63,269 bases of DNA from DASUGC01 sp035606665 (GTDB lineage Bacteria; Acidobacteriota; Vicinamibacteria; Vicinamibacterales; SCN-69-37), in NCBI GenBank assembly GCA_035606665.1, contig DATNEY010000051.1:1-63269 (forward strand), read 5' to 3'. A program made the translations under genes and the position numbers. Below, one piece after another: positions 1 to 7,162 of the stretch. Numbering within the stretch: the first letter of the stretch is position 1; every line of letters begins with the position of its first letter. The notes under the pieces are model-generated. The model searched no databases. It worked only from the letters and a program-made list of their open reading frames with translations, and had not been told where the DNA came from.

Positions 1-429
1 ATGCGCCGCGCGAGCGAGTTCGGCAAGGCGATGACCGTGCGCCGGCAGATGATGTACGCGCGGCTGTCGCTGTCGATCTACGATCGCGATCCGGCCAACG
101 TCGATACCACGGCGATGGTGAAAGACATCCAGAACAGGTACACGCCGTTCCAGTATGTCGACGGCACGCATTTCCAGACGTCGTTCGGGCATCTCGACGG
201 ATACTCCGCCGTCTACTACACGTACATGTGGTCGCTCGTGATCGCCAAGGACATGTTCAGCAAGTTCGACCGGAACGACCTGCTCGCGTCGGCCGTCGCC
301 GCGAAGTACCGCAACTCCGTGCTCGCGCCCGGAGGCTCGAAGCCCGCGGCGGCCCTGGTCGCGGACTTCCTGGGCCGTCCGTTCGACTACAAGGCCTGGG
401 AGAACTGGCTGAATCGGGAGGAATCGTAG
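1..429 (+). CDS. M3-family zinc oligopeptidase, C-terminal part only
   Basis: These 142 residues match the C-terminal helical end of M3 (thimet oligopeptidase/Dcp type) metallopeptidases, which cleave short peptides. The recognisable part is FGHLDGYSAVYYTYMW at about residues 63-78, the conserved segment that follows the active site in this family. The zinc-binding HExxH would lie upstream, outside the window. Family members are usually 600-700 residues, so the ATG at base 1 is very probably an internal methionine. The stop codon is followed at once by truA, whose ribosome binding site lies inside this gene, so the two are probably co-transcribed. The family assignment is fairly sure; the exact subfamily is not. 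Confidence 0.8.
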   Translation: MRRASEFGKAMTVRRQMMYARLSLSIYDRDPANVDTTAMVKDIQNRYTPFQYVDGTHFQTSFGHLDGYSAVYYTYMWSLVIAKDMFSKFDRNDLLASAVAAKYRNSVLAPGGSKPAAALVADFLGRPFDYKAWENWLNREES

Positions 430-1218
430 CTGCCCCGCTTCAAACTGACAATTGAATACGCGGGGACGCGCTACAGCGGCTGGCAGATCCAGAAGAACGC
501 GAAGACCGTTCAGGGCGAGCTCCATCGGGCGCTCGGCGAGGCCCTCGGCAGAGCGCAGTTCGAAACGTATGGATCGGGCCGGACCGACGCGGGTGTTCAT
601 GCGCTCGGCCAGGTGGCGCACGTCGACACCGCGGCCACTCTTCCACCTGCGACACTTGTCGCGCGCCTGAACGACGCGCTTCCCGCGGACATCAACGTTC
701 TCGATGCCGAACGCGTGGCGCCGAGGTTTCACGCCCGGCACTCGGCCGTCGCGAGGAGCTACGTGTATCAGATCGCGAAGCGCCGGACGGCGTTCGCGAA
801 GCCGTTCGTCTGGTGGGTGCGCGACGATCTCGACGTCGCCCGCATGCGCGAGGCAGCGGCCGCGCTCACCGGCTTCGCCGACTTCCGCTCGTTCACCGAT
901 GACGACCCGGAAGAAAAATCGACGACGGTGCTGCTGGACGCGATCGAGATTGCCGAAGATGACGCGCTGATTCTCGTGCGCGTGACCGGCTCGCATTTCC
1001 TCTGGAAGATGGTGCGGCGCATTGTCGGCGTGCTGGTCGAAGTGGGGCGCGGCGGGCTGCGGACGGACCAAGTCGCGACGCTGCTGTCAGGTGATTCGGA
1101 TCTTCCTCCGAAGCTCACCGCCCCGGCCTCGGGCTTGTTCCTCGAGCGCGTGTTTTATGAGGCTCCAACGGCCTTTACGGATCTGCACAAGACCGGACCC
1201 AAGTTGCAACCGCGATAA
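430..1218 (+). CDS. truA: tRNA pseudouridine(38-40) synthase TruA, CTG start
   Basis: TruA converts uridines 38-40 of the tRNA anticodon arm to pseudouridine. The catalytic aspartate lies in GRTDAGVHA at about residues 49-57, and the protein opens with PRFKLTIEYAGTRYSGWQ, the usual TruA N-terminus. The first in-frame ATG (613) is downstream of the catalytic Asp and would give a dead protein. The frame is closed by the upstream gene's TAG at 427-429, so the start must be at or after 430. CTG at 430 gives 262 residues, the normal family length, and sits 8 nt after a strong GGGAGG (416-421). The start is inferred from homology and spacing. The gene is probably co-expressed with the upstream peptidase. 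Confidence 0.93.
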   Translation: MPRFKLTIEYAGTRYSGWQIQKNAKTVQGELHRALGEALGRAQFETYGSGRTDAGVHALGQVAHVDTAATLPPATLVARLNDALPADINVLDAERVAPRFHARHSAVARSYVYQIAKRRTAFAKPFVWWVRDDLDVARMREAAAALTGFADFRSFTDDDPEEKSTTVLLDAIEIAEDDALILVRVTGSHFLWKMVRRIVGVLVEVGRGGLRTDQVATLLSGDSDLPPKLTAPASGLFLERVFYEAPTAFTDLHKTGPKLQPR

Positions 1219-1447
1219 CCCCTGGCGCGGCGAGTCTCCCGGGATTGCTGAGCAATCCCGCCGATTCAGGGCGGTACACCCCTTGCCATTCCCTGCCGCG
1301 TGTCCGCGCCCGCGACCTCGCCGCACGCCTGCCACTGGTCTTACGTCCAGGGTCCCACCCGGGGGCATCTGTCACTGAGAACGATGGTGTGGATCTGCGA
1401 GTATCCGTTCCGAACAGTGCGGCTTGGCGGTCCCTGCGAGGACTGCG
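1219..1447. other. Intergenic stretch between truA and the cytochrome gene
   Basis: No convincing gene is visible here. The only clear structure is a perfect inverted repeat at 1240-1260, with 10-nt arms (CGGGATTGCT / AGCAATCCCG) around one central G, 22 nt after the truA stop. It would fold into a hairpin with a small loop between the convergent truA and cytochrome genes and may slow or end transcription. It lacks a following T tract, so a Rho-independent terminator is not proven. Confidence 0.5.
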
Positions 1448-1801
1448 TTACTTGCCCTTCAGCGTCATCAGGTAAGCCACAAGATCGTCAAGCTCCTTCC
1501 CCTTCGCCGCGACCGCGGGCATCTTGCTCACCGGATCGGTCGCCCTGGGATCTGGCAGAAACTTCGTAAGCCACGCCGCGTTACGCGTGACGCCGACCTT
1601 CGTGAGGTCCGGGCCGAGCTTGCCGCCGCGGCCGCGTATCGTGTGACACAGACTGCACTGCGGCACCGAGCTGTCGAACACCTTCTTGCCTCTGATCGGA
1701 TCACCGGCGGCCGTGTCGCGTGCAGCCGTTTCCGGCGCCGCAAAGACTGCCACGACGGCAATCGCCACGCACATTCCCACCAGCAGTCGTACTAACGTCA
1801 T
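1448..1801 (-). CDS. Exported monohaem c-type cytochrome
   Basis: This 117-residue protein has an N-terminal hydrophobic signal segment (about residues 2-22) followed by one c-type haem site, CSLCH at residues 49-53. A likely distal Met ligand is M94 in SKMPAVA. This is the class I cytochrome c pattern, so it probably carries electrons in the periplasm. The start was set at the ATG at 1801 because GGAGGAG lies just upstream. A TTG six codons earlier is in frame but would sit on top of that site. The partner oxidase or dehydrogenase is not visible nearby. Confidence 0.85.
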   Translation of the reverse strand: MTLVRLLVGMCVAIAVVAVFAAPETAARDTAAGDPIRGKKVFDSSVPQCSLCHTIRGRGGKLGPDLTKVGVTRNAAWLTKFLPDPRATDPVSKMPAVAAKGKELDDLVAYLMTLKGK

Positions 1802-1977
1802 CGTGAGGGCTCCTCCCAACGGTATCGATCATCTTAACCGGCGCGCCTGCGGGAACTAATGGGCGCCGCCCCGGGGAACAGTTACCGGGTTCTTGCACAC
1901 ATTAACCGCGCACCGCCACACAGGAGCCGCGACGGCATCGGCATGCAGCTTGCTCGTTTCGACCGCGGAGGCTGCCA

Positions 1978-2472
1978 ATGGTCCCTGTTGCCCGCATCCT
2001 TGTCGCGACGGATTTCAGTGAGCCCGCGGCCACCGCGTTGAAGTGGGCCGCTACGCTCGCCCAGGAGTTCGACGGCCGCCTGATCGTGCTGCACGTCGTG
2101 CCTGAGCCGTACGCATATCCGTGGGGCTCCGAGATGTCGACGATGCCGCTGACCGAGATCCTGGCCCAGACCGAGAAGGACGCCGACGATCGGTTGCGTG
2201 AGATCGCGGCCGGCATCCACCTGCCGCGCGGCCCGGTCATCACGCGAGTCGTGATCGGCACGCCGGTCGATCAGATTCTCGAAACGATCGCCGCGGAGAA
2301 CATCGATCTCGTGGTGCTCGGTACGCACGGGCGCGGCATGGTCGGCCATCTCCTGCTCGGCAGCGTCGTGGAACGTGTTGTCCGCCGTTCACCGGTTCCG
2401 GTGCTGAGCGTGCACGGCGAAACGCGGGCGTTGGAACTCAAGCGCGACGCCAGCGCCGTAGCGCGTAATTGA
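1978..2472 (+). CDS. Universal stress protein (UspA family)
   Basis: A single Usp domain of 164 residues. It starts with the beta-strand/Asp pattern ILVATDFSE and carries the ATP-binding signature GTHGRG, followed by GSVVERVVRRSPVPVL, at about residues 115-143. The presence of this G-x2-G-x9-G(S) pattern suggests an ATP-binding, UspFG/MJ0577-like member. Such proteins act in the cytoplasm in stress survival; the specific stress cannot be told from sequence. GGAGG lies about 8 nt before the ATG. It diverges from the cytochrome gene, and the 176-nt gap between them probably holds both promoters. Confidence 0.9.
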   Translation: MVPVARILVATDFSEPAATALKWAATLAQEFDGRLIVLHVVPEPYAYPWGSEMSTMPLTEILAQTEKDADDRLREIAAGIHLPRGPVITRVVIGTPVDQILETIAAENIDLVVLGTHGRGMVGHLLLGSVVERVVRRSPVPVLSVHGETRALELKRDASAVARN

Positions 2473-2512
2473 GAACGGAACCTGGAACTCTGAACCCTGC
2501 GCCCTGAACCGC
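2472..2512. repeat. GAACCCTGAACC-type dispersed repeat copy
   Basis: Degenerate units of the form GGAACCTGGAACTCTGAACC fill the short gap between the convergent stress-protein and LOG-family genes. The same family recurs on either strand at 4477, 15473, 22213, 52304 and 62807. No function is known. Confidence 0.6.
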
Positions 2513-2517
2513 GAGGC

Positions 2518-3333
2518 CTAGTGCTCGCCCAGCCACCAGCTGGGCTTGCGCTTCTCGCGGCTGAGGCCGAACGAGCCGATCGTGTTCGTCTCGAGGTGCG
2601 TGAGGGCCTCGTCCAAGTCGTCCGTGACCTTGACGAGGTCGAGATCGCCGGGAGACACGGCCCCATCCCGGACCATCTCTTCCAGCAGGGCGATGAACGG
2701 CGCCCAGTACTCCACACCGATCAGCACGACCGGGTAGTTCTGGATTTTTCGTGTCTGGATCAGCGTCAGTGCCTCCGTCAGTTCATCGAGGGTGCCCAAT
2801 CCGCCCGGCAATGCGATGAAGGCGTACGAATACTTGAACAGCAGAACTTTGCGGACGAAGAAATAGTGGCATGTGACGTGGCGATCGACGTACGCGTTGA
2901 CGTCCTGCTCGTGCGGCAGCTCGATGTTGCACCCGACGCTCGTGCCGCCGGCATCGCGCGCACCGCGGTTCGCGGCCTCCATCAGGCCCGGGCCGCCACC
3001 CGTCATGACGGTGAAACCCATGAGGCTGACGCGCCGGCCGAGCTCCCGCGCGATGGGATAGTACGGATGGGCTTCGCCGAAGCGCGCCGATCCGAAGATC
3101 GTCACGCAGGGACCGGCGAAGTGCAGGACGCGGAAGCCTTTGATGAAATCGCGCGTGGCCCGAAACAGCAGCTGGATCTCCCGCCATCGCGAGTGCGGGC
3201 CGTCGAGGAACTGGCGATCGGATGAGCCCGGCTTGGCCTTGCGCGCAGTGGGGATGGCCGGCGGTGAAGACGTGGGCGCGGGCGCCGGGTCGCCCGCAGC
3301 CGGCGTTACGGGAACAGGAGCGTCGTCCGCCAT
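2518..3333 (-). CDS. LOG-family (TIGR00730-type) Rossmann-fold nucleotide hydrolase
   Basis: This 271-residue protein carries both signatures of the LOG/lysine-decarboxylase-like family: GGGPGLMEA at residues 112-120 and PGGLGTLDE at 176-184. Characterised members hydrolyse nucleoside 5'-monophosphates, for example releasing cytokinin bases in plants and some bacteria, or act as purine nucleotide nucleosidases. The family motifs are seen; the substrate here is unknown. The first 40 residues are a Pro/Ala-rich extension not needed for the fold. Its ATG lies inside the end of pdxH (28-nt overlap), so it is the last gene of the peroxiredoxin-pdxH operon and probably translationally coupled. Confidence 0.88.
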   Translation of the reverse strand: MADDAPVPVTPAAGDPAPAPTSSPPAIPTARKAKPGSSDRQFLDGPHSRWREIQLLFRATRDFIKGFRVLHFAGPCVTIFGSARFGEAHPYYPIARELGRRVSLMGFTVMTGGGPGLMEAANRGARDAGGTSVGCNIELPHEQDVNAYVDRHVTCHYFFVRKVLLFKYSYAFIALPGGLGTLDELTEALTLIQTRKIQNYPVVLIGVEYWAPFIALLEEMVRDGAVSPGDLDLVKVTDDLDEALTHLETNTIGSFGLSREKRKPSWWLGEH

Positions 3334-3881
3334 GACGTGCCTTCGCGCGCGAACAGTTCTCGATCGTGGAGCCGGCCGGGACGGCCGGTCCAGAACTCCA
3401 GCCTGTCTGGAATGATCCGGTAGCCTGACCAGGACGGCGGGCGCGGAACGGGCTGCCCTTCATAGCGGCGCGTGAATTCATCGACGCGCGCCTCGAGATC
3501 GCGGCGCGCGCCGAGAGGCTGGCTCTGTTTCGAGGACCACGCCCCAATCTGACTCTCGCGCGGCCGAGTCGCGAAGTACGCATCCGCCTCGGCCGGCGGC
3601 ACGAGCGCGGCGAATCCCTCGACGCGAATCTGACGCTCCATGTGCGGCCAGTGCACGCAGAAGGACACGGCCGGGTGCGCCGTGATGGCGAGCGCCTTGG
3701 GGCTCTCGAGGTTCGTGAAAAACACGAATCCCCGCTCATCGAAATACTGAATGAGGACCATCCGGCTGGACGGACGGCCGGAGGCGTCGACGGTGGAGAG
3801 ACAAACGGCTTTGGGGTCCACGCCGGGCCCCAAAGCCGCATCGTTGTACCAGTCTCTGTATTTCGAAATCGGATCGATCAC
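3306..3881 (-). CDS. pdxH: Pyridoxine/pyridoxamine 5'-phosphate oxidase
   Basis: PdxH is the FMN-dependent oxidase that makes pyridoxal 5'-phosphate from PNP or PMP, the last step of vitamin B6 synthesis and salvage. The 191-residue sequence has the split-barrel FMN-binding pattern (SSRMVLIQYFDERGFVFFTN, about residues 42-61), the RPRESQIGAWSS segment, and the C-terminal dimerisation part with WSGYRI and EFWTGRPGRLHDR. Length is close to the family's short form. Its first codon overlaps the peroxiredoxin stop by 4 nt and its end overlaps the LOG gene, so the three are one operon. The oxidase releases peroxide, so pairing with a peroxiredoxin is suggestive but not proof of a link. Confidence 0.92.
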   Translation of the reverse strand: MIDPISKYRDWYNDAALGPGVDPKAVCLSTVDASGRPSSRMVLIQYFDERGFVFFTNLESPKALAITAHPAVSFCVHWPHMERQIRVEGFAALVPPAEADAYFATRPRESQIGAWSSKQSQPLGARRDLEARVDEFTRRYEGQPVPRPPSWSGYRIIPDRLEFWTGRPGRLHDRELFAREGTSWRTTLLFP

Positions 3882-4450
3882 TTCTTCCGCTTGATCAGCC
3901 CTTTGTCGGCAAGCTCACCGAGCTTGGCAATCATCGTGTCGCCGGCGTTCGCGGTCTGAACGGCGCCACGGCCCTTCTCGATATAGATGATCTTCCCGTC
4001 ACCGCCGATGTAGAAGGTCCAGCGGTTTGCCAGACCGGTCGCACCGAGGACGCCGTATGCGTTTGCGACACCCTTCTCCGGATCCGAAAGGATCGGGAAA
4101 TCAGCGTCGTGTTCCTTCGCGAAACGCGCATTCGTTTCCGCGTCGTCAGTGCTGATCATGAAATACGCCACGTCGAACTTCCGAATCGCCTCGCCGCTCG
4201 CACGGAGCGACTTGCACTCGGCTGTTCAGCCACCGGTGAATGCCTTCGGGAACCACGCGAGGACGACGGCCCGGCCCTTGAGGTCGGCAAGCTTGTGCGT
4301 CTTGCCGTCACTACCGGCGAGGCTGAAGTTCGGCGCCTTGTCGCCTTCCTTCAGTTCCACCGCCGGCTGGCCACCCGGTAGCTGCTGCGCGGCCGCGAAG
4401 ACGATTGCACCGATCGACGACAAGATGCCGGTCAGTGTCCATTTCCGCAT
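3878..4450 (-). CDS. Exported peroxiredoxin with in-frame UGA (probable selenocysteine)
   Basis: Read through one UGA (4226-4228, codon 75), this is a complete 190-residue AhpC/TSA-fold peroxiredoxin. An N-terminal signal segment is followed by APNFSLAGSDGK, then WFPKAFTGG-UGA-TAEC, and the C-terminal half with ILSDPEKGVANAYGV and the NRWTFYIGGDG strand. The UGA falls exactly where homologues carry the peroxidatic Cys, and a Cys follows four residues later. Nothing else breaks the frame. A hairpin that fits the bacterial SECIS pattern lies 15-33 nt after the UGA. It would reduce peroxides outside the cytoplasm. It heads the operon with pdxH and the LOG gene. selA, selB, selC and selD are not in the window, so recoding is inferred. 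The alternative, a pseudogene by one nonsense mutation, fits less well. Confidence 0.82.
4193..4211 (-). promoter_or_regulatory. Candidate bacterial SECIS hairpin
   Basis: On the minus-strand mRNA the bases GUCGCUC and GAGCGGC pair into a 7-bp stem (one G-U) closing a 5-nt loop, CGUGC. The loop starts 22 nt after the UGA codon and has G as its second base. From memory, bSECIS elements have a short apical loop with a G among its first two bases, about 16-37 nt after the UGA; this fits. Coding constraint also shapes this stretch, so the hairpin alone is not decisive. Confidence 0.6.
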
Positions 4451-4476
4451 ACAGCAAGGATATTACTCCAGCCAGA

Positions 4477-4546
4477 TGGTTCAGGGTTCAGGGTGCCGGG
4501 TTCAGGGTTCGCCCGTCTGGTTCAGGGTTCAGGGTGCAGGGTTCGC
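4477..4546. repeat. Tandem GGTTCAGGGTTC repeat, about two units
   Basis: Two adjacent units built from GGTTCAGGGTTCAGGGTGC fill most of the gap between the divergent peroxiredoxin gene and the exported repeat protein. An open frame runs through the repeat into the downstream gene, but it is unlikely to be translated because the signal peptide starts later, at 4571. The 15473 copy inside a peptidase gene is closely similar. Any promoter for either gene must lie within or around this repeat. Confidence 0.75.
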
Positions 4547-4570
4547 ATGTATCGTTTGGTGGGTCTCAAC

Positions 4571-7162
4571 ATGACTCGAACCCTAGTCGCGGGAATTGCC
4601 GGGGTCGTTCTCCTGTTTTCAGGTGACTCTCTGGAATCGCAGGAGCTGACGCCGGACGCCGCACTGAGACGGGAGTTCCCGTCCGACGACTGGCAGCTGC
4701 TCGGTCTGGTGCAGCGTTCTATGAACGCGCGCGAAGCCGAACGCGGGCTGCGGGAGGCTCCCGGCGCCGCTGCGACGATGCGGCGACTCGTCGAAGCCCA
4801 TCGCCTTGACGACGCGATCGAGTCGCTCGAGGCCGGCACTCGGGGATCGTTCGACGAGCTCATGGCGATGCTCGATGCGCTCGGCGAACGGATGCACCAA
4901 TTCCAGATGGACGCAGCGCGAGGGTACGTGGAGCGCGTGGCAGCAATCGTCAGCCCCCTTCGCGGGCGCCTCGCTACGCTTCCTCGTGAGGACGCCGCCA
5001 GGCTGGCGTGGAGGCTCATGAGCCTCGAAAACCAGCTCGGCAATCGCGGCAGCGCAGGCTGGCGCGAGCGACTTGCAGCGTACGTCGGGGAATACCGCGG
5101 TACGCGCCAGGGCTCGCTGGCGGAAGTGCAAGCGATCACTGCGGGCAACATCAGCCCAAGTAGCCAGGCGGCGCTTGATGCGTTCGCCAGAGCCCATCCC
5201 GGAACTGATGCTGCCGCGGCAGCCCTTTACCAGAAGGGCTTCGACCTCGGCCACAACGCTCAGAGCGTTGGAGGTGAGAAGTACGGAGAGGATCCACTCG
5301 ATCGATTTCTGCAGGTCTTGGCAATCGTTGAGGACCTGGAGACCAAGTACCCGGACTCCGAATGGGCGCGCAAGGCCCCGTCGGAGCTCGTCGTCAGCTT
5401 CTATTTCAGATCGTCGCCCCCGGTGAATTTCAAACCGGGGAGCATCGATCGGATGCTGACTGAGTATCAGCGTTTCGCTCGCAGCCACTTCACCGCAGCC
5501 ACGGGGATCGACCTCGCGAACAACCTCGGGTACCTGCTGAGCAGCAGGATGGCCGAGCTTTATGCGATACAGGGCGATCGCGTCGGCGGCGTCGAGAAGT
5601 CGCTGGCCGACCTGGAAACGCACGTGGAGGACAAGCGAGCCGTGGAACTCTTCCGTGCGGAATTCCTCCTGCGGGAGTCTCGTAGCGGACGGGTGCCATT
5701 CGAGAAAGCCGACGCCGCGCTCTCGACGCTCGCTGAGGCGACTGCCGGTTTCTATTCCCGGAAGGCCGCGGCGCTCCTCGCCAGCCGGCGGATGTACGAG
5801 CGCGACTATTCACGCGCCCTTGTGGCGTACGAGAGCTACGTCGCGCGGTATCCGGCGAGTCCGTGGACCTGGGTGGCCCGCCTCCGAGCCGCTCAATGCC
5901 TGGTGGAGCTCGGCGATCTGAACAGAGCCGCGGCGATGTTCGAAACCCTCGCGACCGTTGAGGTCCAGGAACCTGTGGCCGTCGTGCTCGGATCGGCTCT
6001 GGCCGCGCAGACGTATGAGGCGATGGGACTTTTCGATCGTTCCCTCGCCGCTTATCAACGTGCGCTCGCCTCCTGGTCGAATGACTACGGCCCTGAACTG
6101 ACGCCGGCGCCAAGTCAGGCGCGCGTGCCGCGGCCCGCTACTGGCGAATCCACAACGCGCCGGGCCATCACGCAAGAGAACCTGGCGGATCGAGTGGCAT
6201 CGCTCGAGCGGAACCTCAAAACCTCCGTCGGTCCCCTGCTCGAGCGCGCGGCGTGGCAGATCGATGCCCGCCGCTTCGCTGATGCACGCAGCACGCTGGC
6301 GCAAGCCGCAAAGGCCTCGCGGACAGATTCGGATCGAACCGCGGTGCGGCAGCTCGATCACCGGGCCCAACTCGAGCTCGCCATGGAATTGCTCGCCGTC
6401 GAGGGGCCGGACGCCATCAGCGCGTTCAAAGCGCTCGACGCCATCGCACCCCTGCCGTTCGATGCGAACGTCGGATTCGCCGGGCTTGCGAAGGGCACGG
6501 TGATGTTCAGAAACGGCGCCGAAGAACACGCCAGAATCACGATGAACGCCACGCTCGACGCGTGGCGTGACAGTCAGCAATCGCTCCGCGCGGCGGTTCC
6601 GGCATCGCCGCTTGCGGCCGACATCGCCGCCATCCGCAACGTGCTCTTTCGCCCTGCCGGCAGATTCGAGCAGCTGGCACGAGTGGCATTCAGCGAGCAT
6701 GACCCATTTGTCGCGGGGTACGTCGTGACGAATCCCGATGTCCGCGTGACGATGGCCGACGGCAAGACGACTCGGATCACGGTCTATCAGGAGATCCCAG
6801 AGCAGACGCGGACGATTTTCTGGACGACGGAAGACATCGCGTTCGCCCAGCGGCTCGTCGGCACACTTGGCCGAACAAGAGCGCCCGCGACGGCCGCGCC
6901 TGGACAGGCTCCGAACCGGCCGACAGAAGCCGACCTCGGCGCAATGAAATTCTGGAACGCCTCATTCGCGACGCACAAGGGCAACATGGGCCAGTGGGTT
7001 GTTCAGACCTACCCCATCATCGTGAACGTCACGTTTCTGGACGACGCGCGGACGAAGGCCGCTATCGCCTTCAGATTGAACTACGAAGGCGCCACGCTGA
7101 TCATGGAGAAGACTAATGGAGCGTGGCAGGCGATCCGGCTTGTGAATCAGTGGATCAGCTAG
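4571..7162 (+). CDS. Exported helical (TPR-like) repeat protein of unknown function
   Basis: I do not recognise a specific family. The 863-residue product begins with a signal peptide (TRTLVAGIAGVVLLFSG) and is then mostly alpha-helical, with Ala/Leu-rich helix pairs of TPR/Sel1 flavour, for example around LVAYESYVARYPASPWTWVARLRAAQCLVELGD-like positions near residues 415-450. The last 80 residues change character and look like a beta-rich NTF2-like cap ending in LVNQWIS. The start at 4571 was preferred over the in-frame 4493 because the latter would translate dispersed repeat DNA ahead of the signal peptide. Its stop abuts the ATG of the acyl-AMP ligase fusion, so the two are probably co-expressed. 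Confidence 0.7.
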   Translation: MTRTLVAGIAGVVLLFSGDSLESQELTPDAALRREFPSDDWQLLGLVQRSMNAREAERGLREAPGAAATMRRLVEAHRLDDAIESLEAGTRGSFDELMAMLDALGERMHQFQMDAARGYVERVAAIVSPLRGRLATLPREDAARLAWRLMSLENQLGNRGSAGWRERLAAYVGEYRGTRQGSLAEVQAITAGNISPSSQAALDAFARAHPGTDAAAAALYQKGFDLGHNAQSVGGEKYGEDPLDRFLQVLAIVEDLETKYPDSEWARKAPSELVVSFYFRSSPPVNFKPGSIDRMLTEYQRFARSHFTAATGIDLANNLGYLLSSRMAELYAIQGDRVGGVEKSLADLETHVEDKRAVELFRAEFLLRESRSGRVPFEKADAALSTLAEATAGFYSRKAAALLASRRMYERDYSRALVAYESYVARYPASPWTWVARLRAAQCLVELGDLNRAAAMFETLATVEVQEPVAVVLGSALAAQTYEAMGLFDRSLAAYQRALASWSNDYGPELTPAPSQARVPRPATGESTTRRAITQENLADRVASLERNLKTSVGPLLERAAWQIDARRFADARSTLAQAAKASRTDSDRTAVRQLDHRAQLELAMELLAVEGPDAISAFKALDAIAPLPFDANVGFAGLAKGTVMFRNGAEEHARITMNATLDAWRDSQQSLRAAVPASPLAADIAAIRNVLFRPAGRFEQLARVAFSEHDPFVAGYVVTNPDVRVTMADGKTTRITVYQEIPEQTRTIFWTTEDIAFAQRLVGTLGRTRAPATAAPGQAPNRPTEADLGAMKFWNASFATHKGNMGQWVVQTYPIIVNVTFLDDARTKAAIAFRLNYEGATLIMEKTNGAWQAIRLVNQWIS

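Noticed and set aside
1240..1260. Rho-independent terminator for truA
   Set aside because: The hairpin is perfect but has no T tract; kept only as an inverted repeat.
4226..4228. Reading the peroxiredoxin as a pseudogene split by a nonsense mutation
   Set aside because: The only lesion is a UGA at the catalytic Cys position, the rest of the frame is clean, and a SECIS-like hairpin follows; random decay rarely hits that codon first.
4477..4546. CRISPR array
   Set aside because: The units are tandem and degenerate, with no unique spacers of constant length and no cas genes nearby.
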